A DNA stretch of 64,000 nucleotides, from the NCBI RefSeq assembly GCF_008327685.1, contig NZ_BDDE01000015.1:1-64000 (forward strand), given 5' to 3'. The notes under the pieces were generated by a model, which had not been told where the DNA came from, did no database searches, and was given only the letters and a program-made list of their open reading frames with translations. Position 1 is the stretch's first letter. Every line of letters starts with the position of its first letter. The position numbers and the translations under genes are program-made. Positions 43,730 to 52,277 of the stretch are shown piece after piece. The DNA is from Actinomadura sp. K4S16. GTDB lineage: Bacteria > Actinomycetota > Actinomycetes > Streptosporangiales > Streptosporangiaceae.

Positions 43730-44212
43730 GTGAGCTTCCACATGCACCTACGGGCTCTTCCACCGACGGAAGTCCGCCCAGGCGGCCCGTGGATCGAGGC
43801 CTTCATGCTGGCGGCGTGGGCCAAGCACCAGGAGGAGTACGCCGCAGGGATCGCTGACTCGATCGAGAAGGACTTCGCGGAGGTCCACCAGCTCTACACG
43901 AGCGCCTCCGGCGGCCCCCCAGACGCTGGAGATTCGAACGGACTGCCGATCTTCGGTGGTGATCCGGTGCCCCGCGAGGACGGCCCCCCGTTCCTGATCT
44001 TGCGGCCCGAGCAGGTCGGAGAAGCCGCGACGTTCCTGAAGCTCGCCTCCTTCGACTTGCTCTGGGAGGCGTCCGGCGCCGTGATCTCCGCGAGCTGGGG
44101 AGACCCGACGCTCGCCCGAGAGATCCACCTGAGCCACCACGAAGATCTCGTCGCCTTCTACCAGGCTGCTGCTGACGCCGGTCAGGCCGTCCTCAAGGCG
44201 TTCTGGTACTGA
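43730..44212 (+). CDS. DUF1877 (YfbM-like) family protein
   Basis: A 160-aa protein beginning MSFHMHLRALPPTEV at a GTG, the characteristic DUF1877 opening, with a central DLLWEASGAVISASWG and C-terminal VAFYQAAADAGQAVLKAFWY. Such proteins are small and soluble, and are often found near immunity-type genes, but no activity is known. It lies inside the region bracketed by the 73-base repeats and may have arrived with the caspase module. Confidence 0.75.
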   Translation: MSFHMHLRALPPTEVRPGGPWIEAFMLAAWAKHQEEYAAGIADSIEKDFAEVHQLYTSASGGPPDAGDSNGLPIFGGDPVPREDGPPFLILRPEQVGEAATFLKLASFDLLWEASGAVISASWGDPTLAREIHLSHHEDLVAFYQAAADAGQAVLKAFWY

Positions 44213-44233
44213 GACGCCGCCCAGCAACGCCTA

Positions 44234-44306
44234 AAGACCAGACCATGACCTCCACAGCCCACCCCCTGATCGTCAGTGAAATTCAGGCCAACACCGGCAA
44301 CTGACC
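44234..44306 (+). repeat. direct repeat copy B
   Basis: Second copy of the 3' end of the secreted-protein gene, including its stop codon, 22 bases after the DUF1877 gene. It can still be read as DQTMTSTAHPLIVSEIQANT, so the reading frame was kept. Confidence 0.8.
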
Positions 44307-44326
44307 GAGCGAACAAGGACGGAGCC

Positions 44327-44503
44327 ATGCCGACCACCGACCAGGAAGAGCGCGAGCCACCGGAGATTCGCCGCGAGCCCGAGGCCCGAGAGGCGGATCG
44401 AGAAGCCGGGCTCATCCGGACTTCCCTGGAGGCAGGCCAGATCCCGCCCGGTTACGAGATCTACACCGGCGAGCAGATCGCCTCGGGGGAATGGCTTTCC
44501 TGA
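44327..44503 (+). CDS. hypothetical small protein, 58 aa
   Basis: An acidic and Arg-rich peptide (MPTTDQEEREPPEIRREPEA) ending GYEIYTGEQIASGEWLS. The ATG at 44327 has an AGGACGGAG site. It has no known domain. It lies next to the XRE/ATPase cluster and is convergent with the gene on the other strand, overlapping it at the 3' end. Confidence 0.4.
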   Translation: MPTTDQEEREPPEIRREPEAREADREAGLIRTSLEAGQIPPGYEIYTGEQIASGEWLS

Positions 44504-44846
44504 CGACCGCCACCTCCGGCCGTACTGCTGCCACCCCTACTTGGACTGCGCGTACCACTCGCAGAGCGCCGCGCCACCGGCGGGGGCGGCCTGGCGCGGG
44601 CGATCCGCATGGCGCCTCCGGCCGCGGCCTGGGGAGGGTTGGCGCTCCATTCGCTCGTACTCGGACTCGTTCTTTGGCCAGGCGGGACGGGAATGGGGGT
44701 TCGCCGTTCATCGCCGCTTCCAGAAGACGCGGTGACGACGAGCGGATGAAGAGGCGCCCCTCGGCCTGCCACATGCCCCCGTCCAGCGAGATTTCCCAGA
44801 ACGGGTAGCGCTCGCGTAGTGAGAGCAGTGCATCGGCCTCGTTCAT
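44412..44846 (-). CDS. hypothetical protein coupled to the RsbW-like ATPase
   Basis: Starts at an ATG overlapping the ATPase stop (ATGA). The first 60 residues (MNEADALLSLRERYPFWEIS and WQAEGRLFIRSSSPRLLEAA) resemble short proteins commonly found after such ATPases in actinomycetes. The remaining part is Arg/Pro-rich and looks non-conserved, so the true gene may once have ended near 44650 and lost its stop. The function is unknown. Confidence 0.45.
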   Translation of the reverse strand: MNEADALLSLRERYPFWEISLDGGMWQAEGRLFIRSSSPRLLEAAMNGEPPFPSRLAKERVRVRANGAPTLPRPRPEAPCGSPAPGRPRRWRGALRVVRAVQVGVAAVRPEVAVVRKAIPPRRSARRCRSRNRAGSGLPPGKSG

Positions 44847-45223
44847 GACGTGCTTTCGGGGAGCAGCGCCCACACGGCCTTTCCTCCGCCTCCTAGCGGC
44901 TGCGTGCCCCATTCCTTGACGAGGGCGCCCAGCATCGCCAGCCCGCGCCCGTCCTCGCTCAGCAGGTCCGCAGAGCCCGGTACCGGCAGGACGTCGGAGG
45001 AATCGAAGACCTCCACGACCGTCCCCTTGTCCGCTTGGACGACCCGCACGGTCGCCATCGCGCTATTCGTATGCCTCAAGACGTTCGTCACCAGTTCCGA
45101 CACCACGACCTTCGCCACATAGGCGTCCTGGCCCCACCTCCCCAGAACGGCCTCGACCCAGTCCCGAGCTTCCTTGACCGACTCGGCCCGAACCGGCACC
45201 ACGATCTCCGCGGGGCACTCCAT
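44843..45223 (-). CDS. RsbW-like ATP-binding (HATPase_c_2) protein
   Basis: A 126-aa serine-kinase/anti-sigma-type ATPase with the N box VVVSELVTNVLRHTNS, VVEVFDSSD and the G-box region EDGRGLAMLGALVKEWGTQP. Many actinomycetes carry dozens of these beside XRE/DUF397 genes. It could phosphorylate an anti-sigma antagonist, but no such partner is adjacent. It is divergent from the XRE gene across 138 bases. Confidence 0.88.
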   Translation of the reverse strand: MECPAEIVVPVRAESVKEARDWVEAVLGRWGQDAYVAKVVVSELVTNVLRHTNSAMATVRVVQADKGTVVEVFDSSDVLPVPGSADLLSEDGRGLAMLGALVKEWGTQPLGGGGKAVWALLPESTS

Positions 45224-45361
45224 GAACGATCACCTCCGACTTTCGGTAACTCCCCGCACAGAATCCACTCCAAGAAGTAACGTGAGCATGCAAGCCCCGA
45301 GACGCACATCGAGGACTCAAAATCACTTAATTCCACTTCAGAGCCACTGGAGATCACTGCC

Positions 45362-46144
45362 ATGGCCAAACGCAAGCCGTCCCCGGCCCTGAAGGCCTTC
45401 GGCGCAGAGGTCAGACGCCTGCGCGAAGACGCCGGCATCACCCGAACAGAGCTGGCCCACCGTGTAGCGGTGACGCCCTCCTATATCTCCCAGGTCGAAA
45501 GCGGCAACACCCGGTGCCGCAAGGACTTCGCCCAGCGACTGGATCATGCGCTGGAAACGGGCGACCAACTCACGGCGTCCTGGGCCAGGCACCTTCGCGC
45601 CGCGAGCTACCCGAAGTTCTTCGCCGACTACTCCGAGGCCGAGTCATCAGCCGACCTACTCCGCGCCTACGAAGCGACGTTCGTGCCCGGCCTGCTCCAG
45701 ACGAAGGAGTACGCCCACGTGCTTCTTCTCTCAGAGGCCGCACTCGATGCGCGTCTCAGTCGCCAGCAGATCCTGTTCCGCGAAACACCGCCCCGGCTCA
45801 TCGTCGTCATAGACGAGAGCGTCCTCATGCGGGAGGTGGGTGGCCCAGGCGTGATGCGGGACCAGTGCGAACACTTGCTGAAGGCGACGGAGCGGGAGAA
45901 CATCCTCGTTCAGATCGCTCCGATCGCCTACTACCGTGGTGTCTCCGGATCATTCAACATCGCCACGCAACCGACAGGAGAGGAACTGGTCTCTCTGGAG
46001 ACCTCCACCGGAGGAGTCACCTCTGACGACTCAAGGGATATCTTGACCGTTGTCGGTGAATTTGCGGAGTTGCAGGCTCGCGCACTGAGCGTCACTGACT
46101 CCCGTGACTTCATACGAAAGGCGATAGACCGGTGGACGATGTGA
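45362..46144 (+). CDS. XRE-family regulator with DUF5753
   Basis: A 260-aa protein with an N-terminal helix-turn-helix (about 10-65: LREDAGITRTELAHRVAVTP then SYISQVESGNTRCR) and a C-terminal DUF5753 domain (about 95-255) with YEATFVPGLLQTKEYAHVLL and ILVQIAPIAYYRGVSGSF. It is overlapped at its 3' end by a DUF397 gene, the standard pair in streptomycete-like genomes. The role is typically development- or stress-related. Confidence 0.92.
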   Translation: MAKRKPSPALKAFGAEVRRLREDAGITRTELAHRVAVTPSYISQVESGNTRCRKDFAQRLDHALETGDQLTASWARHLRAASYPKFFADYSEAESSADLLRAYEATFVPGLLQTKEYAHVLLLSEAALDARLSRQQILFRETPPRLIVVIDESVLMREVGGPGVMRDQCEHLLKATERENILVQIAPIAYYRGVSGSFNIATQPTGEELVSLETSTGGVTSDDSRDILTVVGEFAELQARALSVTDSRDFIRKAIDRWTM

Positions 46145-46311
46145 CTTGGCGCAAGGCGCGGCGAAGCAACGACCACGGCGGGGCCTGCGTCGAACTTGCC
46201 GCCCTGCCGAAGAGTGTGGGCGTGCGGGACTCCCGGGACCCGGATGGGCCGAAGCTTCTGCTCGCCCCCGCCGCGTTCCGGGCGCTGCTCGCGGACCTCA
46301 AGCAGCAGTAG
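46132..46311 (+). CDS. DUF397 protein
   Basis: A 59-aa protein in a different frame overlapping the XRE gene by 13 bases. It reads VTWRKARRSNDHGGACVELA, VGVRDSRDPDGPKLLLAPAA and FRALLADLKQQ, the full DUF397 pattern. The start is the GTG at 46132 or the GTG three codons later. It is probably a partner or antagonist of the XRE regulator. Confidence 0.9.
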   Translation: MDDVTWRKARRSNDHGGACVELAALPKSVGVRDSRDPDGPKLLLAPAAFRALLADLKQQ

Positions 46312-46367
46312 CGGCAGGCGGAATCTCTAGGGCTCCGGCCGCTCTCCTGGAAATTCAGCGTGTTCAG

Positions 46368-46772
46368 TCATACGGCCACCTGGTGGCCGGCTCGGCGAAG
46401 TATGCCGACGGCTTCCTCAAGCCGGTCGGCCGGGACGAGCACAAGGTCGCCGTCGTAGCTCGCCGCGGTCCAGACGGGGAGCTCGCCGGCGGCAAGCGGC
46501 GCGACGATGGCGCTGAGCATTCCCGTCGCCTCCGGGTCGTGCGCGTCATCGCCGTTCCACAGCGCCGCCCATCCGTCCTCGGCCGTGTCGTCGCGCCGCA
46601 TCGCCGCGCCTCCGTCCGGACCGAGCACGAGCGCGAGCAGGTCGGATCCGAGGGCGACCGTGCGGACGCCGGACACCCGCTCGAGAACGAAGCGGCCCTC
46701 CAGCACGCGCAGGTTCTGAGTTCGGGCGGCCGGCGTCGAGCTGCGATTCACAGAGTCCTCCAATTGCGTCAC
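46368..46772 (-). CDS. ACT/CASTOR-like domain protein
   Basis: A 134-aa protein. LRVLEGRFVLERVSGVRTVA in the first half and LSAIVAPLAAGELPVWTAAS, then DGDLVLVPADRLEEAVGILR and GH at the end, follow the ACT-type amino-acid-binding family (PF13840-like). Such stand-alone proteins bind amino acids or serve as sensors. No partner gene is evident. The gene is followed upstream by an HxlR regulator on the same strand. Confidence 0.7.
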   Translation of the reverse strand: MTQLEDSVNRSSTPAARTQNLRVLEGRFVLERVSGVRTVALGSDLLALVLGPDGGAAMRRDDTAEDGWAALWNGDDAHDPEATGMLSAIVAPLAAGELPVWTAASYDGDLVLVPADRLEEAVGILRRAGHQVAV

Positions 46773-46788
46773 AGCGAAAGGGGCAGTG

Positions 46789-47211
46789 TTACCGGATGTC
46801 GTGGTCGGGGTTGGTCTGGTCGTATCGGTGCCGGGCCTCGGCGATGACGTCGCGATGGGTGAGAGACCAGTCGGCGAGTGCCTTCACCAGGTGGGTGAGG
46901 CTGTCGCCGGTCTCGGTCAGGCGGTAGTCGACCTGGGCGGGGACAGTCGGATACACGGTGCGGAGGACGAGTCCGTCGCGCTCCAGCCTGCGCACCGTGA
47001 GGGTGAGCATGCGCTGGGAGATGCCGTCGATCGCGCGTTGCAGTTCCCGGAAGCGCCGCGGCCCGCCGGCGAGTTCGACGATCACGAGTACCGACCACTT
47101 GTCCCCGATGCGGTCCAGGACGTCGCGGATCCCGCAGTCCGGATGGTCCGCGCGTCCACAGGGATCGAGCGCCGCGGGCTCGGGGGTTACCCCGGTGTGC
47201 GTGGGTGACAT
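46789..47211 (-). CDS. HxlR-family transcriptional regulator
   Basis: A 140-aa winged-helix protein: CGIRDVLDRIGDKWSVLVIV, the FRELQRAIDGISQRMLTLTV recognition helix, and VDYRLTETGDSL in the wing. The ATG at 47211 follows AAGGAGG. Cys23 and Cys31-like positions in PCGRADHPDCGIRD could be redox-sensitive, as in some HxlR members. It is divergent from the NmrA-like reductase gene, which it likely controls. Confidence 0.9.
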   Translation of the reverse strand: MSPTHTGVTPEPAALDPCGRADHPDCGIRDVLDRIGDKWSVLVIVELAGGPRRFRELQRAIDGISQRMLTLTVRRLERDGLVLRTVYPTVPAQVDYRLTETGDSLTHLVKALADWSLTHRDVIAEARHRYDQTNPDHDIR

Positions 47212-47300
47212 GAAACTGCCTCCTTGTGGCCGGCGGCGCGGGCGAATCAGGATCAAAGCGTAGTTACCGAAGAGAACCACAACGGAAGTCTGTGACGCAC

Positions 47301-48128
47301 ATGATCTTGGTTACCGGAGCGAACGGAAGCCTCGGCTCGGCGACCCTCGCGGCGCTGCACGCCCGCGGCGCGAGCGCGACAGGCGGCAGCCGCACACCGA
47401 AAGACGGGATGCGGCACCTCGATTTCGACGACCCCGCCGACATCGACCTCGCCGGGGTGTCGACCCTGGTGCTGGTCTCCGCCGGTTACGCCGAGGACGA
47501 CCAGGTCGTCCGGCGGCACGGAGCCGTCCTGGACGCCGCGGTCCGTGACGGCGTCCGCCATGTCATCTACACGAGCCTGACCGGCGCGGGCGACCACCTC
47601 GGCTTCGCACTGGCCCACCGCGCGACCGAACGGCTCGTGCGCGCCTGCGGCATGCAGTGGACGATCCTGCGCAACGGCCTGTACGCCGAGCTGTTCGGAG
47701 GTCTGCTGATGTGGACCGGCGACGGCGTGGAGTCCGCGTTCGGCGACGGCGCCCTGGCCGCGGTCGCCCGTGCGGACCTCGCCGAGGCCGCGGCGGCCGT
47801 CGCGGCGGATCCGGCACGGCACGGCGGGCGCGTCTACGAGTTGACCGGCACGCCGATCACGGCGGCGCAGGTGGCCGAACAACTCGAAGTCCCCTGCCAC
47901 ACGATCGACCTGGGCGAGTACCGCCGCAGGCTCCTGAGCGTGCCGGAACTTCTGCCGTTCCAGCCGCCCATGCTCATCTCGATCGCGACGAGCGTCCGGC
48001 ACGGCTTCCTCGACGGCAGCGGCCCCGACCTCGCCGACATCCTCGGCCGCCCCATCCGAGACCCGCTGGCCACGGCCGTCGCAGCCGCCTCCGCCGTGCG
48101 ACCCCCGGCCCGGGCTGTCGACCGCTGA
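47301..48128 (+). CDS. NmrA-like NAD(P)-binding protein
   Basis: A 275-aa protein beginning MILVTGANGSLGSATLAALH, the GxxGxxG dinucleotide-binding motif, followed by VIYTSLTGAG and TILRNGLYAELF, as in QorB/NmrA quinone reductase-like atypical SDRs. A GTG nine bases upstream (47292) is possible. It forms a divergent pair with HxlR, typical of electrophile- or quinone-responsive systems. Confidence 0.87.
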   Translation: MILVTGANGSLGSATLAALHARGASATGGSRTPKDGMRHLDFDDPADIDLAGVSTLVLVSAGYAEDDQVVRRHGAVLDAAVRDGVRHVIYTSLTGAGDHLGFALAHRATERLVRACGMQWTILRNGLYAELFGGLLMWTGDGVESAFGDGALAAVARADLAEAAAAVAADPARHGGRVYELTGTPITAAQVAEQLEVPCHTIDLGEYRRRLLSVPELLPFQPPMLISIATSVRHGFLDGSGPDLADILGRPIRDPLATAVAAASAVRPPARAVDR

Positions 48129-48150
48129 CCCGCCGTCGACGGCGGTGAGG

Positions 48151-51100
48151 ATGGTTCGGTGGCCGGTGTCGGTCATCGTGCGTACGCTGGCGCGTCAAGA
48201 TCGAGATGGGGGCTGCGGCGCGTATGGGTGGCGGATCGAGGCCGGCGGGTACACGGCGGAGTTCACGGACGATCTGGAGATCGTCTATCGCAACCCCCGG
48301 GGGCGGGCGCTCAAGGAGGTTCCCGCGCAGCTGGGGGGCGCGCCCGGCCTCGTCGCGATGTTCACGGTTCGGCGGTACCTGAAGCGCCACGAGGAGCAGT
48401 GCGGCGAGGCGGCGCGTTCGTGGGCGGCCGACGGTGTGAGCGTCCCCCGCGCGCTGGCGGACGCCGACCCGTTCTGGGCGGAGGCGCTCGACGAAGCGGG
48501 CGTCACGCTCACCACGGAGCCGGTCGAAGGCGGGCTGTGCGCTCGGACCTACGTCGGCCCTGACGACCGCAGGCTCACGCAGGTGCTCCGCGAGCCCGCC
48601 GTCCGCTATCGCGACATGCTGATGGCGTTGGACGGGTGGGAGCCGGAGGGTCTGTTCGAGACCGGCCTGAACGACCCACACTGCGGCGTCGTCCCCTTCC
48701 CCGAGCGCATCATCGCGGAGCACCCCGACGTGGAGCGGCTCGCGGCGGAGAAGGTCCACACCCTGGAGGTCCGGACCGGTCGCTGGCGCTCTTTCTACAA
48801 GCCGGCCGTAGAGGAGGTTTTGGCGGGCCTGGAGGAGTCCGCACCCGCGCTCCTGATCTCCCTCCTGGACGCGGTGGCCGATGCCGCCCACGCCCACGAC
48901 GAGCCGGAGTCGGCCGCCGCCTGGTTCGGCCGCGCCCGCAAGCTCGAACGGACGCTGGCGCACCGTCCCGACCCGGAGTGGCTGGCCGAGCGCTACGAGG
49001 AGCACGCGGACGTGGTGTCCGCGACGGTCCTGCGGGCATGGGCGCGCGACCTGGCCGCCAAGGGCGCGGCGACGGCGGAGGGCCTTGCCCGCTTCCGCGA
49101 GGTCATGGTGTGGCGGGTCGAAGCCGGCGGCGACGTCTATCCGCAGCTCGCCGCCGACCTCCGGAAGATCGCCAAGGCCGCCGGGCTGGACCCCGAGGAG
49201 GAACTCGCGGAGTTCCTGCGATCGGTCTTCGCGGCGGGCGAGGTGTCGTTGAGCGACGACGGGTTCTGGGCCGCCGCGCTGAAGGGCCGCGCCATGGACC
49301 TGGTGGCCGGGCCGGAGGCGGCGCGGCGGGTGCTGGAACTGCGTCCGGGATATCCAAGCCAGGGGCCGCTGTGGCTGAAGCTGCTCGAACGCAGCGGCGC
49401 CCTGGCGATGCTGGCCGGGGACGCCCCCGGCCTCCAGCGCGGGGACGCCGCCGCCTGGCTGGTCTCCTGCGTGCAGGGACCTCAGTGGAGGGACCCGCTC
49501 GGCGAGCTGTACGAGCTGGCCGAGCGGATCGCCCCGCGGCTCGCGTCCGACGGGGTGCCGGTGGCGTTCCGCTTCTGGCGGCTCGACGAGACCGGCCGCC
49601 GCAGGACGCCCCTGGACATGATCGACATACTGCTGGAGCACGGCGTCCCCGTCGCCGACCCGCCGGAGCGCCTCGGCCCCGCTTTCTTGCCCGACCTGGT
49701 CTGCGGCCGCCGTCCCGAACTGCGGCACGTGCTGGCGGACGAGCGGTTCGCGCGGGAACTGCGCGCCCGGGCGCGGGGCGACCTCGACATGACCGTCGGG
49801 GACAGCGCGTCCAACACCTGGTACGAGCCGCACGAGACCAAGGGCTGGGAAAGGCTCCCGGTGCTGTTCGACAACCCGGTCGGGCACGAGGAGGTGCGCG
49901 CGTGGTGCGCCCGCGAGCGCGCCCTGCTCCGCGCGGGCCTCGACCTGTACGGGCTGCGGATGCTGCTCGGCCGGTTCGTGCACGCGGGCGAGGCGGTGGA
50001 CCTGCTGCTCAAGGACGCCGAAGCGGCGCGCGAGTTCGCGGCGGTGGACGTCATGGCCCTGCTCATGGCCGACCTGCCGGACGAGTTCACCCGCGCGCGG
50101 GTCGAGGAGCTGCTGAAGCTCCTGGAGCCCCAGTACATCAACCGCGCGGTGTCGGGGCCGAACTTCATCGCCCTCTCCAAGGCGCTGCCGGAGCTGAAGG
50201 AGCAGGACAGGGACACTTTCGGCAGGGTCGCGTTCTCGCTGGTCACGGCGGTCAACTGCCGGGTGGGGCTGGAACGCCTCATCCGTCGCTTCACTCCCGG
50301 AGAGGAGCCGAGGGAGGCGCCCCCGGCGGAGAACGCCGACCCGGTCGTGCGGCAGTGCGGCTGGCTCATGGACCTGGCGGGCTCCGGCACGCCCGCCTGG
50401 GACGGTGACCTGAGCACGCCGAGCGCCAAGTTCGACGGCAACGTGGTCGGCCTGGAATTTCAGAACCACGCCAACACCGCCGCGTACACCGGTGTCCCCT
50501 CAAGGTCGAGGGCGCGTTCGTACCAGAGGCCGGCGACCTACGGCACCTACCCCTTCGTGTCGGGGGAGCCGGGCCGCTGGCGGGTGGTGCGCTGCGGACT
50601 GCCCGAGGGCACGAAGGGCGGCGTGGCCTCCCCCGGGACGGCGTTCCGCACGGCCACGTCCGTCGCCATGGTGGTGGGCTTCCTCTATCCGGTGCCCCCG
50701 GATCGTGTGCTCCTGGAGTACGCCCCCGAGGGGGAGTTCGCCGAGGAGGGCCCGCTGGCGGCGGCCGGTGCGCGTCTGCTCGACGCCCGCGTCCTGGAGC
50801 CGGTGCGCTCCGGGGCGTGGTTCGCGCGCTTCAGTGAGCTCTGGCGCGAACGGGACCGCCCTCCGGTGACTCCTGAGATGGCGGCCGTGTTCGCGGAGAG
50901 GACGGGCCTGTCGAAGGCCGAGGCGTCCGTCGTGCTCCAGGGGGCGCTCCTGTCCGCGCCGTACCAGTTGGGCGGGGACGACCCCGTCCGGTTGGTCCAC
51001 TTCGGCCCGGGACCGTCCGGCGTGACGCGGTGGATCCCGGAGGCAGACCAGGTGAAGGAGGGTCTCAGGGCCCTGCGACCGGCCGAGTTCTACACCGGGC

Positions 51101-52272
51101 TCTACGAACGGCTCCTGCCGGACGACCCGGAAGAGCTGTGGACGTCGGGCCCGTCGGTCGACCGCGCGGCCGCGTGGTGCTCGGAGCGGTCGGGTGCCCG
51201 CTTCCCCGTGCCCGCCGGACTCCTGCCCCGCGCGCTCAAGGAGATCACCCAGTCCAAGGGCGAGACTCCGCTGCCACGCGCGGGCATGAAGGCCCCGTGG
51301 CCGTGGCGGAGTGGCCGGCCGCTCCTGCGGCCGTGGGCGCTCCTCGGCCGCGTCGCCGCAGGCGCGGACTGCCTCGCGGACACCTGGGCCTTCTCCGGCG
51401 AGCCGGACCCGCTCGCCCTGCCGCGCGTCGCCGCCTGGCTCGCCTACCGGACCCCGGCCGGCGATCCGCTGCGCCCCGCGATCGGAGCCGCGATCTCCCG
51501 GCTGCGCGAGGCCGCCGCCGGTCCGCGCACCCTGTTCTCGCTGCAGAGCAACCACCTGATGGGCGACCCGCCGCCCACCGGCGCGCTCACCGGCCATCCG
51601 GCGGTGACGCTCGTCGAGGACGACGTCTTCGAACTGAGCCACCTGCGGGTGGATCCGGCCGCGGTGAAGGGGCCGGACGACCCGCTGCTCGACCTCCTCG
51701 ACGACTACTACGATGCGACCCTGCCGTCCCAGGTGGTGCCCAGCGGCTCCGGGCTTCCCGCACTGGCGGACCTGCGTCTGCTGCTCAGCGACGACTTCGC
51801 CGCGCTCGGCGCGCACCTGGCCGCCGACGCGGACCTGGCGCCGGGCTGGGAGCAGCACCCGGCACGCTCGGTGCCGCACCTGGTGGAGGAATGCGCGGAG
51901 ACCCACCGGCTGGGCGAGGACGCGGCGGCCCTCTACCTGATGCTGCTCGCCCTGCCCGACCCGTCCGACCGCAACGTGAAGGAGTGGACCGGCTGGAAGC
52001 CCGCCCGGTTCAAGGCGGCGGCGGCCGAACTCGGCGACTCGGGGCTCGTGCTGAACGCCGCTCGGGCGCGTGCGGGGCGCTCGCTGTTCGTGCCCGGCGC
52101 ATGGCGGGAGTACAAGGCGCCGCGCCTCCCCATCGAAGTGCCGAAGATCCGCCTGATGCCGCTGGCGGACGAGCGCCGCTCCTTGGCGAGCACGGCCGTC
52201 GTCCCGTCCGGCCCCGTCCCCGTCCTCTTCGAACGCGCCTGGATGAACGCCCAGCCCCACGGACTCCGGTAA
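48151..52272 (+). CDS. 1,373-aa protein of unknown function
   Basis: A single long frame with strong coding bias. The first 120 residues (YGWRIEAGGYTAEFTDDLEI then GRALKEVPAQLG and a helical segment) faintly resemble the MolR/DUF4132 type. The rest is an alpha-rich array without recognised motifs, signal peptide or membrane segments. The region TTAQ-like linkers are absent; repeats of LL..G helices dominate between 150 and 700. The start is uncertain: a GTG at 48145, the ATG at 48151 and a GTG at 48178 are all possible. It ends five bases before the convergent serine hydrolase gene. Confidence 0.6.
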   Translation: MVRWPVSVIVRTLARQDRDGGCGAYGWRIEAGGYTAEFTDDLEIVYRNPRGRALKEVPAQLGGAPGLVAMFTVRRYLKRHEEQCGEAARSWAADGVSVPRALADADPFWAEALDEAGVTLTTEPVEGGLCARTYVGPDDRRLTQVLREPAVRYRDMLMALDGWEPEGLFETGLNDPHCGVVPFPERIIAEHPDVERLAAEKVHTLEVRTGRWRSFYKPAVEEVLAGLEESAPALLISLLDAVADAAHAHDEPESAAAWFGRARKLERTLAHRPDPEWLAERYEEHADVVSATVLRAWARDLAAKGAATAEGLARFREVMVWRVEAGGDVYPQLAADLRKIAKAAGLDPEEELAEFLRSVFAAGEVSLSDDGFWAAALKGRAMDLVAGPEAARRVLELRPGYPSQGPLWLKLLERSGALAMLAGDAPGLQRGDAAAWLVSCVQGPQWRDPLGELYELAERIAPRLASDGVPVAFRFWRLDETGRRRTPLDMIDILLEHGVPVADPPERLGPAFLPDLVCGRRPELRHVLADERFARELRARARGDLDMTVGDSASNTWYEPHETKGWERLPVLFDNPVGHEEVRAWCARERALLRAGLDLYGLRMLLGRFVHAGEAVDLLLKDAEAAREFAAVDVMALLMADLPDEFTRARVEELLKLLEPQYINRAVSGPNFIALSKALPELKEQDRDTFGRVAFSLVTAVNCRVGLERLIRRFTPGEEPREAPPAENADPVVRQCGWLMDLAGSGTPAWDGDLSTPSAKFDGNVVGLEFQNHANTAAYTGVPSRSRARSYQRPATYGTYPFVSGEPGRWRVVRCGLPEGTKGGVASPGTAFRTATSVAMVVGFLYPVPPDRVLLEYAPEGEFAEEGPLAAAGARLLDARVLEPVRSGAWFARFSELWRERDRPPVTPEMAAVFAERTGLSKAEASVVLQGALLSAPYQLGGDDPVRLVHFGPGPSGVTRWIPEADQVKEGLRALRPAEFYTGLYERLLPDDPEELWTSGPSVDRAAAWCSERSGARFPVPAGLLPRALKEITQSKGETPLPRAGMKAPWPWRSGRPLLRPWALLGRVAAGADCLADTWAFSGEPDPLALPRVAAWLAYRTPAGDPLRPAIGAAISRLREAAAGPRTLFSLQSNHLMGDPPPTGALTGHPAVTLVEDDVFELSHLRVDPAAVKGPDDPLLDLLDDYYDATLPSQVVPSGSGLPALADLRLLLSDDFAALGAHLAADADLAPGWEQHPARSVPHLVEECAETHRLGEDAAALYLMLLALPDPSDRNVKEWTGWKPARFKAAAAELGDSGLVLNAARARAGRSLFVPGAWREYKAPRLPIEVPKIRLMPLADERRSLASTAVVPSGPVPVLFERAWMNAQPHGLR

Positions 52273-52277
52273 GCCGG

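Noticed and set aside
44461..44772. Alternative minus-strand frame overlapping the protein after the RsbW-like gene
   Set aside because: The frame coupled by ATGA to the ATPase has the family-like N-terminus; the other is Pro/Arg-rich without features.
47974..50469. Long open frames on the strand opposite the 1,373-aa gene
   Set aside because: They are Arg/Gly/Pro-rich, lack motifs and mirror the third-position GC bias of the true gene.
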